In this document: piece after piece, positions 20,536-33,200 of the stretch
Layout of the letters: every line of letters begins with the position of its first letter
Position numbering within the stretch: position 1 is the stretch's first letter
Assembly: GCA_033032865.1 (NCBI GenBank)
Contig: JAWHQI010000229.1
Coordinates: forward strand, 1,760,501 to 1,824,500
DNA from: Dactylorhiza incarnata
Taxonomy: Eukaryota; Streptophyta; Magnoliopsida; Asparagales; Orchidaceae
DNA: 64,000 bases
Reading direction: 5' to 3'
Made by a program: the position numbers and the translations under genes
The notes under the pieces: model-generated
What the model saw: only the letters and a program-made list of their open reading frames with translations
What the model was told of the DNA's origin: nothing
Databases searched by the model: none

Positions 20536-22275
20536 GGTCGTTGAGCGTAAAAATTGGCACCTTCTTGAGGTTGTCCGATGCCTCTTACTTAAGATGCACC
20601 TACCCAAATATTATTGGGGGGACTCTGTTCTTACGGCGGCGCATCTTATTAATCGCTTGCCAACCCGTATCCTCCACCATAAAACCCCGTTGGATGTCCT
20701 CAAAATTACACCTACTGAGATCCCTCCGCGTATCTTTGGGTGTGTGTGTTATGTCCACGTGCACCACACATCCAAGCTTGATTCCGGGGCACTTCGGTGT
20801 GTTTTCATTGGCTACTCACCTACTCAAAAAGGGTATAAGTGTTTTCACCCAGTGACTCGTAAGACTTTTGTCTCAATGGATGTCACATTCCATGAATCCA
20901 AGTCTTATTATGGGAGCTCACTTCAGGGGGAGTCTGGTACCATGAAAGTGAGCTCTTCCTCAGTTCCTCTACCTATTTCTCCTCTCTATCCGCCTGTTCT
21001 TCCGTCTGGTGTTATGCCTTCGGCACTGCCCCCTCGCCCTACTCCTCTGCAGGTGTATACTCGTCGACGAAGAGGTACAAACAATCCGGTCTCGCACATT
21101 ATACCAGAGCTACCACCTGATCCGCCTACTGGTCTCCAAGGTAATCGTGCCTCCACTTGTCATCCATTATCTCATTATGTGACTTATGACTCTTTGTCAT
21201 CCTTGCATAGAGCCTTTGTTACTTCTTTGTCTTCCATATCCATCCCTACCTCATGGCAGGAAGCTTTAGGGCATCCAAAATGGAAAGAAGCTATGCTGGA
21301 AGAGATGACGGCTCTTGAGAAAAATTGCACATGGGACCTTGTTTTTCTTCCCCAAGGCAAGACCGTGGTTGGATGTAAATGGATTTTCTCAGTGAAACAA
21401 AACCCTCAAGGCCTTGTGGACCGTTACAAGGCTAGGTTGGTTGCCAGAGGATACACACAGACGGCTGGAATAGACTATCAAGAAACCTTTGCTCCTGTAG
21501 CAAAGATGAATTCAATCAGAATTTTGCTCTCTTGTGCGGCCTGCAAAGGGTGGAGCCTAAGCCAGTTGGACGTGAAGAATGCCTTCCTCCATGGGGATTT
21601 GGAAGAGGAAGTTTATATGGCTTTACCTCCAGGTCTTGTTTCTCAGGGATCTGAAGGAAAGGTATGCAGATTGAAGAAGGCTTTATATGGCCTTCAACAA
21701 TCTCCGAGGGCTTGGTTTGGAAGGTTCCAAAGAGTCATGATGACATTTGGGTATACTCAGAGTAATGCCGATCATACTCTGTTTGTAAAACACAGACAAA
21801 GAAAAGTGACTGCGTTAATTGTTTATGTGGATGACATTGTCATAACTGGGGATGACACAGACGAAATCAGAAATTTGAAGACAAGATTGGCTAGTGAATT
21901 TGAGGTAAAAGATCTCGGGAATCTCAAGTACTTTCTTGGCATTGAAGTTGCTAGGTCCAGACATGACATCTTTATCTCCCAGAGAAAGTACATCCTTGAC
22001 TTGCTGCAAACAACAGGAATGAGTGGGTGTAGACCTGCGGACACCCCTATTGAAGCTAACCACAGATTGAGGAGGGATGGAGGAGAAGTCGTTGCAGATA
22101 TCAATGGGTTTCAACGCCTTGTAGGGAGACTCATCTACCTATCCCATACTCGCCCTGATATATCCCATGCAGTTGGAGTTATTAGTCAATATATGCATTC
22201 CCCTAAATCTCATCATTTGGATGTTGCCCACTGGATTCTTCGGTATCATAAACCTCTCCTAGGTGTGGCATCTTG
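20510..22275 (+). pseudogene. Copia-3 integrase end and reverse transcriptase
   Basis: One open frame of almost 600 residues: VERKNWHLLEVVRCLLLKMH, FIGYSPTQKGYKCFHP, then a complete RT: VGCKWIFSVKQNPQG, ARLVARGYTQTAGIDYQETF, QLDVKNAFLHGDLEEEVYM, YGLQQSPRAWFGRF and catalytic IVYVDDIVITGDD (about 21818), FLGIEVARS and RPDISHAVGVISQYMHSP. It is the only intact RT palm in the window. The frame fails near 22265 (expected ILFTPNKD). Confidence 0.9.
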
Positions 22276-22779
22276 TTTACTCCCAACAAAGATTTAACCA
22301 TTGAAGTCTTCACAGATGCCGACTGGGCGGGGTCAGTGGATGACCGTAGATCTACTTCTGGATATTGTACTCTAGTTGGGGGAAATTTAGTAACCTGGAG
22401 AAGTTAAAAACAACAGGTGGTTGCCAGGTCCAGTACCGAAGCCGAATTCAGAGCTATGACCCATGGAATATGCGAAGGAATGTGGATTCGGTGCCTTATG
22501 TCTGATCTTGGGATTAAGGGCAAGGGTCCCATCCGACTCTACTGTGATAACAAGGCGGCCATCAGTATTGCGCACAATCCTGTTCAGCATGATCGCACGA
22601 AACACGTGGAAGTCGATCGTCATTTCATCAAGGAGAACATAGTGAGTGGAGCTGTGAGCACTCCATTTGTCCCCTTAGATCAACAGCTGACAGACGTCCT
22701 CACCAAGGGGTTGAATTTTAGAGCTTATGAAAATATTATGTCCAAGTTGGGTTTGACAGACATCACAAGCCCAACTTGA
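22276..22779 (+). pseudogene. Copia-3 RNase H (pseudogene)
   Basis: Frame 1 carries TPNKDLTIEVFTDADWAGSV, DDRRSTSGYCTLVGGNLVTW, a TAA stop at 22405, then ARSSTEAEFRAM, LYCDNKAAISIAHNP, RTKHVEVDRHFIKE and LTDVLTKGL, ending at a TGA before the polypurine tract. Confidence 0.88.
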
Positions 22780-22786
22780 GGGGGAG

Positions 22787-22905
22787 TGTTGAATATCACG
22801 TAATTATGTTGTTTTTTTCCTTTCTATTGTATCTCTTTGTCTCTCCTATATATAAAGGAGGAGACCCCCTTCTTATAATTAATCAATTCAGATTTACGAC
22901 AGACA
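22787..22905 (+). repeat. Copia-3 3' LTR, truncated
   Basis: Starts tgttgaatatcacg after gaggggga and contains the TATA box ctatatataaagg (22847). It is cut near 22905 by the RTE-type LINE fragment. Confidence 0.82.
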
Positions 22906-23197
22906 GGAGTGGCGCCAATTGTAGAGAAGATGTGAGAAGCTCGTTTAAGATGGTTCGGACATGTACATAGGAGACCATTAGAGGCACCCGTTAGGCGTTG
23001 TGAGAGTTTAATCACTAGATATGTTAAACGGGGGAGGGGTAGACCAAAAAAGACTTGGAATGAAACTATAAGGAAAGATATGATGTACTTAGGCATTAGT
23101 GAGGCTATGATTACAGATACGGCGCAATGGCGACAAAGGATCCATATAGCTGACCCCACTATGATGGGATAAAGGCTTGAGTGTTGTTGTTGTTGTT
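22906..23197 (+). mobile_element. RTE-type LINE, 5'-truncated 3' end
   Basis: 22906-23172 translates as [50 protein letters not shown] and [15 protein letters not shown], the well-known C-terminus of plant RTE-clade LINE proteins. A (TTG)n tail follows (23181-23197). One in-frame TGA near 22933 breaks it. Severe 5' truncation is normal for LINE insertions. Confidence 0.85.
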
Positions 23198-23213
23198 GTC
23201 TTGTTGGATATGC

Positions 23214-23400
23214 GAAGGGGAGCCTTGGCGTGCCGGTTAAGGTGTCGTCGTGTGACCTTGAGGTCACGGTTTCGAGCCCTGCAAGCAGCTTCTTGCAAAA
23301 ATGCAAGGTAAGGTTTGCCTACATTTCACCCTTGTGGTGGGACCCTTCCCCGGACCCTCGCTGCGCGGGGATGCTTTGTGCACCAAGCTGCCCTTTTTTT
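23214..23400 (+). mobile_element. Au-type SINE
   Basis: tRNA-derived head: ggggagccttggcgtgccgg (box A region) and ggtcacggtttcgagccctg (box B, one extra T). The Au body follows: cttgcaaaaatgcaaggtaa, ttcacccttgtggtgggacc, cttccccggaccc. It ends in a pyrimidine tract. It is flanked by a perfect 16-bp duplication gtcttgttggatatgc (23198-23213, 23401-23416). It would be transcribed by RNA polymerase III and mobilised by LINE machinery. Confidence 0.95.
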
Positions 23401-23416
23401 GTCTTGTTGGATATGC

Positions 23417-24067
23417 ATTATTATTTTTATCAGTCAAATGATCAATCAATAATGTATAATTGAAAATAATTTTAATTTAGGAATATGTTTCATTCAACTG
23501 CTCAATTTTATGTAGAAATGAAATTAGCAGCACATATTTTCATTGTTAATTGATTCAAAAAAAAATAGCGACAATTTATCCACAAAATAATTGTTGTTGA
23601 ATATTTGTATTTTAAGCTTTGACATTTATTAGCATTAAATTCTGTAATACTATTTTTGCTAACTAATTATCACGAACAAAAACATTCCTTGCTAACAAGA
23701 AACAATTTTTTTACAGGCAATGTTTCTTGCTAAATTAGAAAGAAAACAAATAATTGCTTGAAATTCCTTGCAAAAATAGCAGCGAAAAACTGATATTGCT
23801 AAAATTAGCTAAGCTCTATTTAGTAAGAAATTAATTTTGTTCTTGATTTTCGTACTAATCTAAATTAGCAACAAATTACTATTTTTTTAGAAATTATGCT
23901 CTCTGCTAATCAATATTTTTCTTATAGTTCTATGAAAAGATTAAAAAACATACTAGCGATAAACCTCCTGCAAAGCTGGTATGCTTCATATAACAAGGGA
24001 ATATAGCAGGAAAAAACACCATGTTAGTCTGATGTGTCCACATAAACATGTTTAGGTTGGAACTAAC
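23417..24067. other. AT-rich DNA, no gene seen
   Basis: Probably intron of the beta-galactosidase, downstream of its last exon visible here. No further exon is recognisable. Confidence 0.5.
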
Positions 24068-24261
24068 CATGTTGAATACCAGAGATAATCAGTTGTATCC
24101 TTCGTTGTATTAAGATGGTCAACAAATTCATGTCTCACAAAGTCATCTTTTCCTACTGTCCCACTTTTCTCCTTGTAAATATGCCACTGGAGACCTTTTG
24201 AACCCTTTTCTCCTACTAGACTTTCAGGAACCATATCTACCATGGAAGTTTGAGAACGAAC
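24068..24261 (-). CDS. BGAL: BGAL exon e
   Basis: Encodes [35 protein letters not shown] and [16 protein letters not shown]. Acceptor tctacag, donor gttag. Separated from exon d by 10.1 kb. Confidence 0.88.
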
Positions 24262-27200
24262 CTGTAGACAGATAAATGCAGGAAAGGTTTTTATTTCCAA
24301 ACAAATATATGCTTAAAACACTATATAAATTGTTTTAACTTTTCTAAGCATTTAGGTTAGTTTATTGGGATTTCTCCATTTTTTTAAGAAGTTTGAGAAG
24401 CTCAAAAAAGCTGAGTTGTGACAATTTCAAAACTTCATTCTAGAAGTAGCTTGTCCAATCTCCCCAAAAGTAGTTCAGCATTTTTATCTGTTAAAATTAT
24501 TAGAGAGAAATAGAAAATGCATTTTATTCATTCACAAAGGGGCAATATATAGGACTTACAAGGACTTATAAAACCAAAATGACAATGTGGGACTAAACCA
24601 ATACATCACTAAAGACACTAATACATTGACCTAAATAAACTAAAATGTGATAACACTCCAACACTCACCCCTCGAGATGAAGGAGAAACCTCCAACTTGA
24701 AAACATCATGTAAAAGTAATGGAGGTAGGCTAAGTGGGACAAATCATCAGACGGGTCACAGGGGAAAATCGTCGGGGATAATCTGTATAAAGGGCAGTTA
24801 TCCACTTTCAACAGTCTCACACAACACTAACCAACACGACACAACCCGCTAGAATACAGACGGGACACCGGGAACACAAACCCACACGACACAACCCGCT
24901 GAAATCAAGTCAACAGATGGGCCACTGGGGATACTCCCACACGACACAACCCGCTGGAATCAGGTCAACAGGAGGGCCACCAGGGATACTCCCACACGAC
25001 ACAAGTACACAACCCACTAGAATCAAATCAACAGGCGGGCCACCGGGGATACTCCCACACGACGCAATCCACTGAAATCAAGGTCAACCAACAAAGACCA
25101 TACCACATACCAATCAATGAAGAAAAGGGGGGGCAAATAACACAAGACATAAGCCTGGAGGGCGTGTGGGACTAAAGCGAGAGTCGGAAAATACCATCTG
25201 AGTCGTCGTCCCAAACACTCCACCTCACGTGGGACACACGTGCATGCAGGTATAACAAGACCATACTAAGCAAATACGAACAACATCTAATTAAAGACAA
25301 TTAAAAACACATAAGAAAATCGGCCAAAACATCATGAAGCCTCATCATCGACGAGAGATTACCACCCTGGAAGGTAATGCAGCGACCTGAGTCGTCGAAA
25401 ACACGAGGGGCAGTGGCTAAAATCATCGGAAACATGAAGGCAGTGACCGGAAGCGGCTGGAATCGACGGAAAGCAGCGAAAAGCGGAAGAAGTCGGGGGG
25501 AGCGGCATAGGGAAACATCGACTGGATCGTCGACTGGAAGAAAATTGTCAGCAGCAGACGGGATCGGCAAACAGGATCGGGAGTGTCACCGTCATCGACA
25601 GCAGTGGGTGAAAGAAGAGCGGCTGGCAGAGGATCGTCGAAGCCAACAGCGGAAGATGATGCAAACGGGATCTACAGCCAGATGAGCAGTCGAAAATGAC
25701 GATGGAAGAGGAAGCCATCGTCCACGAGATCAGCGGGATCGTTGAATCAGCGAGGGATCAGCTCCTGCGGGAGATGAGCTCGACGGGATCGACGGGAAGA
25801 AATGTCGAAGAACTGTTTTCGACAAGAACAACATGAGCACTAGACCGGATCTGCGATGGAATCACCAGACGGGTCGAGCGGAAGCCTTCCAGCCAAAAAT
25901 TTCAGGGCGCCAACATTTTGGGCGAGAAATTTCAGATAGGAATAAAATTTTGCTTTGATACGATATTGAAATTATTAGAGAGAAATAGAAAGTGTATTTT
26001 ATTCATTCGTAAGGGGCAATATATAAGACTTACAAGGACTCATAAAACCCAAATGACAATGTGAGTCTAAACTCATACATCACTAAAGACACTAATACAT
26101 TGACCTAAATAAACTTCAATGCAATAACTCCAACACTCCCCCTCAAGCTATAGGTAAACATCATGTAAAGGTAATGGAGGTGGGCTAAGTGGGGCAAATC
26201 ATTAGACGGGTCACCAGGGAAAAATCGTCGGGGATAATCCGCACAACGGGCGGTCCCACACGACACAAACTCACATGACAACCCGTTGGAATACAGATGG
26301 GCCACCGGGGACATAGACCCAAACGACACAACACGTTGGAATCAAGTCAACAGACAGGTCACTGGGGATACTCCCACACGACACAACCCACTGAAATCAT
26401 GTCAACAGACGGGCCACCGGGGATACTCCCACACGAAACAACCCGCTGGAATTAGATCAACAGACGGGCCACCAGGGATACTCCCAGACACAACCCGTTG
26501 GAATCAAGGTCAACCAACAAAGACTATACCACATACCAATCAACGAAGAAAATTAGGGGCCACAAATAACACAAGACAAAAGCCTGGAGGGCTCTGTGAG
26601 ACTAAGGCGAGAGCCGGGAAATACCATCTGAGTCGCCTTCATCCCAAGCATTGTCCAAAATATTTCCGCCTGCTTTCTGTTGTAAAAAAGCTCAATCAAA
26701 TGATCTTTAACCACCATAAACCATCTTATCTTTTCACTCATCTTGAGAGACAAACAAAAGATGGGCAGATTAATAAAAAAAGTAGTGGAAATAGAGTCAA
26801 AATTGAAAGGTAAGTGAATGTGAAGAACAATAGATTGAATGAGATCATTTTTATGAATTAGATAGCTACTAGGAAGCACCGGTACGGGTACGAGTACTGG
26901 GTACGATACGTATCCGGTACGGCGACACGACAAAATTTAAAAAATAAGGATACGGGTGCGGCGTGATACGTTGTATTAAATATAATATATATGTGTGTAT
27001 AATCTCATAAATGTAATTAAAAGTCTTCAAAATAATAAAACATAATTACATAAATCATCAATTGAAGTACAAATTCATAGTTAATGCAATATAATATGAA
27101 GTTCTCAAACAAAATTTATTCATAATCATTTCAAATTTAAGGATGTCTAATAGTCATTTTCTTCCTCTTCTTCCCCATTATTAGAGATTACACATCTTCA

Positions 27201-30200
27201 AATTCTGGTTCGTCTAGAGACAAGTTAGCAAAATATTAAACATAGAAAAATTCATGTTAACCAAATAGAAACAGTACCAATTTGAAACATCTAATCCTTA
27301 AATATATAGTAAAAAAATAAAATAATAAAATTTAAATAAAATTCTTTATAGTTTAAACGGAAAAAAGATACTTAAATATGAAGTACATTTTGTTACTATA
27401 ATAAACACACATCGCTAGTTGCATTTCTGGGTCAATTTTTCTTTTCTAAAAAACACGCAGAAGTCTTTTGTTTACTTCAGAAAAACATACTTTTATTACA
27501 ATATGCAGAACAATCTACCAAGTTCAAGTGTATTTATAGACTAGAATAACAGGTGTATCCGCGAGTATCGGGTACGTACTGGTATTGGATACGTATCCAG
27601 TACAGGTATGTGACCCTCAAGGAAGTATCGATGCTTCAGAGGATAGCTATCTTTTACAAAAAGATTAACCAATTTCATAGGCCTTTTTTGTTCTTTCCAT
27701 TTTTCTTTGTCTTGACATAGGCCTGGTTTGGCTCTGCGGATTTTCCACGGAGCCAATCCGCGTGGAGACCACCACAGTTTGTATTGGCATAGGCCTGGTT
27801 TGGCTCCGCAGATTTTCCGCGTAGCCAATCCACGCGGTCGATTTCCGCTGAAAATCTGCAAAAATCGCAGCGGGGTGGATCCCGTGGCCACGACCGGGCG
27901 ATGCAGTCCGCACGGGAACCGCCCCGGCAAACGCACCCATAATCTGTCAAGATTGCCAAACTGCAAATCATAGTAAATAACGAAAGAGATAAGATTGCCG
28001 ACAAAAAAAGCATCCTAATAATGAATACAAACTTTGTAAAGAAAATATTAGTCGTAATCTTACTTATATAAGGTTAATCTTGAGTGAACATGAAAATGTT
28101 ATCCTAGGCCTTTTTGGCTTTTCCGCAATTACCCTCGCTGTTTTATGTTATTTCTCATGCTTTAACTGTTTTGTTGCAGTATATAATGGGGCGATTATAT
28201 AAGCAACCCATATATGGCTATTGGAAGCCATCAAAAACACAAAATAAAATTTAAAACTCCTCTTTTATCATTTCTAATGGCAGCCCCATCTTTCCTCGCC
28301 TCCCCCTCGTTCTTTTCCGCGAATCGCCCGACCTCGAGCCAGCCTCCGCCTACCAATTCCTCCGGCCGCCCAACCTCCAGCCCGCCTCCGCCTACCACCT
28401 CCTCCGGCCGCCCGACCTACAGCCCCACCTTCACCCTGTAACGACCCAGGACCGGCTCCAATCGGGACAACGTCCACCGAGAGCTCCACCGAGACCCAGT
28501 TGGCATCGCTACTGGGCTGCAGCCCAAGCACCCCAACCCCTCTCCAGCCCACAGGCGGGTTGTTGGTGGCCACAACCTCCCTTTGGTGAGAAGTGATCCA
28601 GTTAAGCGCCTCTAAGGGGCCTTCCCAGGAGGTCACCCATCCCAGTACTACTCCAGCCCGAGCACACTTAACTATATAGTTCTTTCACTTCTCATCATCA
28701 ATTGAGCTGCAGTAGTACTGGGATGAGAAGTGAAAGAACTATATAGTTAAGTGTGCTCGGGCTGGAGTAGTACTGGGATGGGTGACCTCCTGGGAAGGCC
28801 CTGTAGAGGCGCTTAACTGGATCACTTCTCACCAAAGGGAGGCTGTGGCCGCTAACAACCCGCCTGTGGGCTGGAGGGGGGTTGGGGTGCTTGGGCTGCA
28901 GCCCAGTAGCGATGCCAGCTGGGTCCCGGTGGAGCTCTCGGTGGACGTTGTCCCGATTGGAGCCGGGCCTGGGTCGTTACAAAAAAAAGTGCACTTTTTA
29001 TTGTAACGTCCCAAGGCCCTGGACTTACCATCGGGACAACGTCCACCGACAGCCTCGCCTGGCGACCGTTACCGGGCTGCAGCCCAAGCACCCCAACCCC
29101 TCTCCAGCCCACTGGCGGGTTGTTGGTGGCCACAGCCTCCTGTGAGAAGTGATCCAGTTAAGCGCCCCTACGGGGCCTTCCCAGGAGGTCACCCATCCCA
29201 GTACTACTCCAGCCCGAGCACGCTTAACTATATAGTTCGTTCACTTCTCAACACCAATTGAGCTCTAGGATTGCACTTTTTGTAACGGTCCAGGCCCGCC
29301 AACACGGGACCCAGCTGAACCGCCAGCACCCTCCCAGCCCAGGCCCGTCAACACGGGACCCAGCTGGCACCGGAAGGGTTCATCCTAACCAGATGGTCTG
29401 CAGACCATGCACCCCAACCTCTCTCTGTCCCACCGCAGGGCACAGTGGGTTGTTGGAGACCGCAGTCCCCCTGTGATGAGAAGTGAAAGTACTCCATAGT
29501 TAAGCGTGCTCGGGCTGGATCAATTCTGGGATGGGTGACCTCTTGGGAAGTCCACGCGCTGCCGCTTAACTGGCTCAATTCTCATCAAAGGGGGACTGCG
29601 GTCTCCAACAACCCACTGTGCCCTGCGGTAGGACAGAGAGGGGTTGGGGTGCATGGTCTGCAGACCATCTGGTTAGGCTGAACCCTTCCGGTGCCAGCTG
29701 GGTCCCGTGTTGACGGGCTTGGGCTGGGAGGGTGTTGGCGGTTCAGTTGGGTCCCGTGTTGGCGGGCCTGGACCGTTACAAAAAAAAAAAACTTTCAAGA
29801 GGCATGCTGAGGATCGAACAACCAACCTGCACTTGCAATATTCCATACTCAAGCAACTAATCTAACTTGCAAAAAAAATAAACTTTCAAGAGGCATGTTG
29901 TGGACGTTGTCCTGATGGTAAGTACAGGGCCTTGGGACGTTACAAAAAAAAGTGCACTTTTTTTGTAACGACCCAGGCCCGGCTCCAATCGGGACAACGT
30001 CCACCGAGAGCTCCACCGGGACCCAGCTGGCATCACTACTGGGCTGCAGCCCAAGCACCCCAACCCCTCTCCAGCCCACAGGCGGGTTGTTGGTGGCCAC
30101 AGCCTTCCTTTGGTGAGAAGTGATCCAGTTAAGCGCCTCTACGGGGCCTTTCCAGGAGGTCACCCATCCCAGTACTACTCCAGCCCGAGCACACTTAACT

Positions 30201-33200
30201 ATATAGTTCTTTCACTTCTCATCACCAATTGAGTTGTAACTGGATCACTTCTCACCAAAGGGAGGTTGTGGCCACCAACAACCCGCCTGTGGGCTGGAGA
30301 GGGGTTGGGGTGCTTGGGCTGCAGCCCAGTAGCGATGTCAGCTGGGTCCCGGTGGAGCTCTCGGTGCACGTTGTCCCGATTGGAGCCGGGCCTAGGTCGT
30401 TACACGCCCACCGCCTCCTCCCTTAGGCTAGGGTTTCACGGGAGCGGTTTCCCGAACAGCCATTGACGATCCACAGTGATCCCCTCATCGATTAATTTCT
30501 GTAAATCCTCTTAGAAACCCATCCGGGATGCAGATCGCATTAGACGGAGTACAATCACCTGGGAGTTCTGCCTCTGCCATTCGTTTTAACCATTCAATGT
30601 TTTAGCACACAAGCAACGATTTCATCTAGTCCACATCATCGTTTCACCAAGGAAGAAAAAGCAAAGCAGCTACCAGATCTACAAGGCCCATATCAATGAT
30701 TTAATTTATTTTTAGACCTTGAGGCAAAGCAGCTGCCAGATCCCATGCTTTCATCAGCACGAAACTGATTCAAGGTACCATGATCAACAATAGCTATCTT
30801 CTTCTTTTAAGAATCACTTGCTAACATGCTTTTATTCTATTATTCCCCTGAAATAATACCATGAGTTCGGGTCATTCGACGGTGCTAATAGCTTCAAAAT
30901 CCAAAGATTTATTACTTTTTTGTCTCTTTCTCATTCCACTAAGTTTTTTTTTTGTTCTGATCTCCCCATAAAAATTTGGTCTCATAACCTTACATTTAAT
31001 TAAAAGCATTTAACAACATAAAACCTCCAATTATCATTTCTTTTCATGGAAGAAAATTCAATAGGAATTATGCGCAAAACACATATTTATCCCATAATAG
31101 TCATTTTCAATCTGGGGTTGGATCTTGATGATGCCCTTGACAACATATATAGGGTTTGATATGTTTGTTATCTCTATTCCAGTTCTTTTTCTGTTTATTA
31201 TTTGGATTCGATTCACACTTCTAACTCTACATGAAATTAAGAGGTCATTTAGTTATGTGAAGATGTAGGTCACATTTATTAATTGTGCATGTGAAATTAG
31301 TATGATATGATATTTGTGCATGTGAATTAGTATGCTTTAAAAAAAATTGGGCTGCCAATATCCAGTGGTGATGCTATTATCTATGGGCTACCAATAGTCA
31401 TTCATGGTTGCTTATATAAACACTAATAATAACAATAAAAACCTCAAAAAGAGAGGCGGATGAATGCCAGAGCACGTTGGAGGCATCAACGACAAAAATG
31501 CGCTCTAGACGTCAATGACGTGGTCACTACGTGGAATAGTTCGACCACGGGCAAGGCGGCAGCGTGGAAGAGGCGGGAGTTGTCCAGTCTAGCTGCTTAA
31601 AACAAATAGGTGGCCGCCATTGCATGCATGAATTTCACATGTTGCTTCGTCCGCACACCGTTCATTGACTTTGGAGGTGACCTAGAGAACAATATTGACG
31701 TCGGCGAGCTTGGAAACCAAACAAGCGAAGTTAGCAAAAAAAAGTCAACAGAAGGCAAGACAGCAGGCAGGGCGAGAGTTTGGAAGAAGTGCAGTAACTT
31801 CTAAATGTCTTTTGGCTTCAGAGTGATTTGATTGGAGGGGGGTGATATGGGTTGGGCAGTAGTTTTCCCTAAGCCCGTAGCCTGAACGGGGATTATAAGA
31901 TATGAAATCTACCTACTGCAGATAGGAAAACAGTTGAGAAGGATATAAACATAACAAAACCACACACAATTCATTCATTCCATATCCTATTACATGATTG
32001 CAGTATTTATAAGAGGCGAGATACACGGTTACCTGGTTAACGCCAGCAAAAAATGGTTAACGTAGGCATGAGCAGGAACAGTTAATGTAGGTTGAAACAG
32101 CTAACGTAGGCAGGAACAGTTAAATTTTAAAAGTTATGTATCAATACTCTTTCCTTCCAAAGATCCTTGCCCTCAAGGATCCAAAGATCCTTGCCCTCAA
32201 GGATCCAAAGATGAACCTTTGTTGATATCCTCCGGGATCAAAAATCAGCTTTGTCGAAGGTGCTCCATAAGACAAACCAAGGATGATCTGGCGCCGACTG
32301 TGGCGAACGAACCCACGGCCACATGATACGTTTTGGTCGGAGAATGCTGAAAAGCAGTGAAGCATTCTGATAAGCAAAACGTTTCGGTCAGCAAAGCGTT
32401 CCGGTCGGCGAACACAGAGTTTCAATCGTCGAACGCAAAGTTCTGATCGGCGAATGCAGAGTTCAGGTCGGCGAACACATAGTTCCAATCAGTGAACGCA
32501 GAAATGTGGTAGAACCCCGATTGATGTTTGCGGAGAGGTTGTGGTGTGGGCTATGAGCGAGAAAACCTCTTGTGGTGGCGGCGTTAGTGGTAAAGCGAGC
32601 AGGAGTACATCCAGGTGCACATCCAAGTGCCAGATAATGTGAGCCATTTTGTCTGACCTCAATATCACTTCATCGTGAATGCGATAGTTTTCTGGAAGAG
32701 AGCAGTGTAGCGATCATTGGGCATCTTCACGACAAAGATATCAACGGCGATTGGAGGATCGGTGGCTCTGATACCACTGATACGATCTTAATTCGGATCT
32801 AAGGGTTGGGCAGTACTTCCTCCTAAGGCCGTAGCGTGAACAGGGATTATAAGAGATGAAATCTATTTACTGCAGATAGAGGAAAACAAGGGAGAAGGAG
32901 ATAAACACAACAAAACCACACAATTCATTCATTCCATATCTTATTACATGATCTACAGCAGTATTTATAATAGGCGAGATACACGATTACATGGTTAACA
33001 TCAGAGGAAACGGTTAAAGCAAGCGTGAGCGGGAACAGTTAAATTTAAAAAGGTGTATCGCATGGTGGGGGTGGAGAGGGGAGAGAAAAATGAATTGGGA
33101 GGTGCAGGCATTTGGGTGGTCAGTGGTGGGCAGATGTTAGGGTGGTCAGTGGGAGCATAAAGTTTAAGATGATGGGGCCCAACTACAATTAAATTCTATA

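Larger units (their letters stand above)
15850..22905 (+). mobile_element. Copia-3, Ty1/copia element lacking 5' LTR
   Basis: Gag from 15931, protease, pre-integrase, integrase (split), RT and RNase H, ending at polypurine tract gagggggag and a 3' LTR starting 22787. I see no 5' LTR or primer-binding site upstream. It is from a different lineage than Copia-1/2: its RT gives YVDDIVITGDD and its RNase H KHVEVDRHFIKEN. A PIF/Harbinger element sits in the integrase. Several frameshifts and stops make it inactive. Confidence 0.88.
24489..26640 (-). mobile_element. R2, minus-strand non-autonomous LTR element, partly tandem
   Basis: Two LTRs, 24489-24663 and 25964-26135, share gtgggactaaac/gtgagtctaaac, catcactaaagacactaata and both ends. 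A degenerate primer-binding complement (gctttgatacga, 25952) sits beside the second, so orientation is minus. The internal region (24664-25951) has no gag or pol. After the second LTR the internal 5' part is repeated (26136-26640), giving LTR-internal-LTR-internal, as unequal recombination would produce. It lies in the beta-galactosidase intron. Confidence 0.82.
28437..30404. mobile_element. Cluster of 5S rRNA-derived fold-back repeats (Cassandra-like)
   Basis: A nest of four units C1-C4, each with TGTAACG...CGTTACA ends and a core resembling the 5S rRNA internal promoter. The outer flanks caccc (28432) and cgccc (30405) are a 5-bp duplication with one mismatch. C1 and C4 are the outer pair. 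C2 lies between them and is itself interrupted by C3. The ends and the 5S core are those of Cassandra TRIM LTRs, but the inverted pairing is not the standard TRIM layout. Confidence 0.78.

Noticed and set aside
22824..23306. 160-codon minus-strand ORF
   Set aside because: Antisense of the RTE tail and SINE, whose plus-strand identity is clear.
28621..30200. 5S rRNA genes
   Set aside because: Only the internal promoter part is 5S-like; the 5' third and 3' stem of 5S rRNA are absent, and the segments lie in LTR-type repeats.
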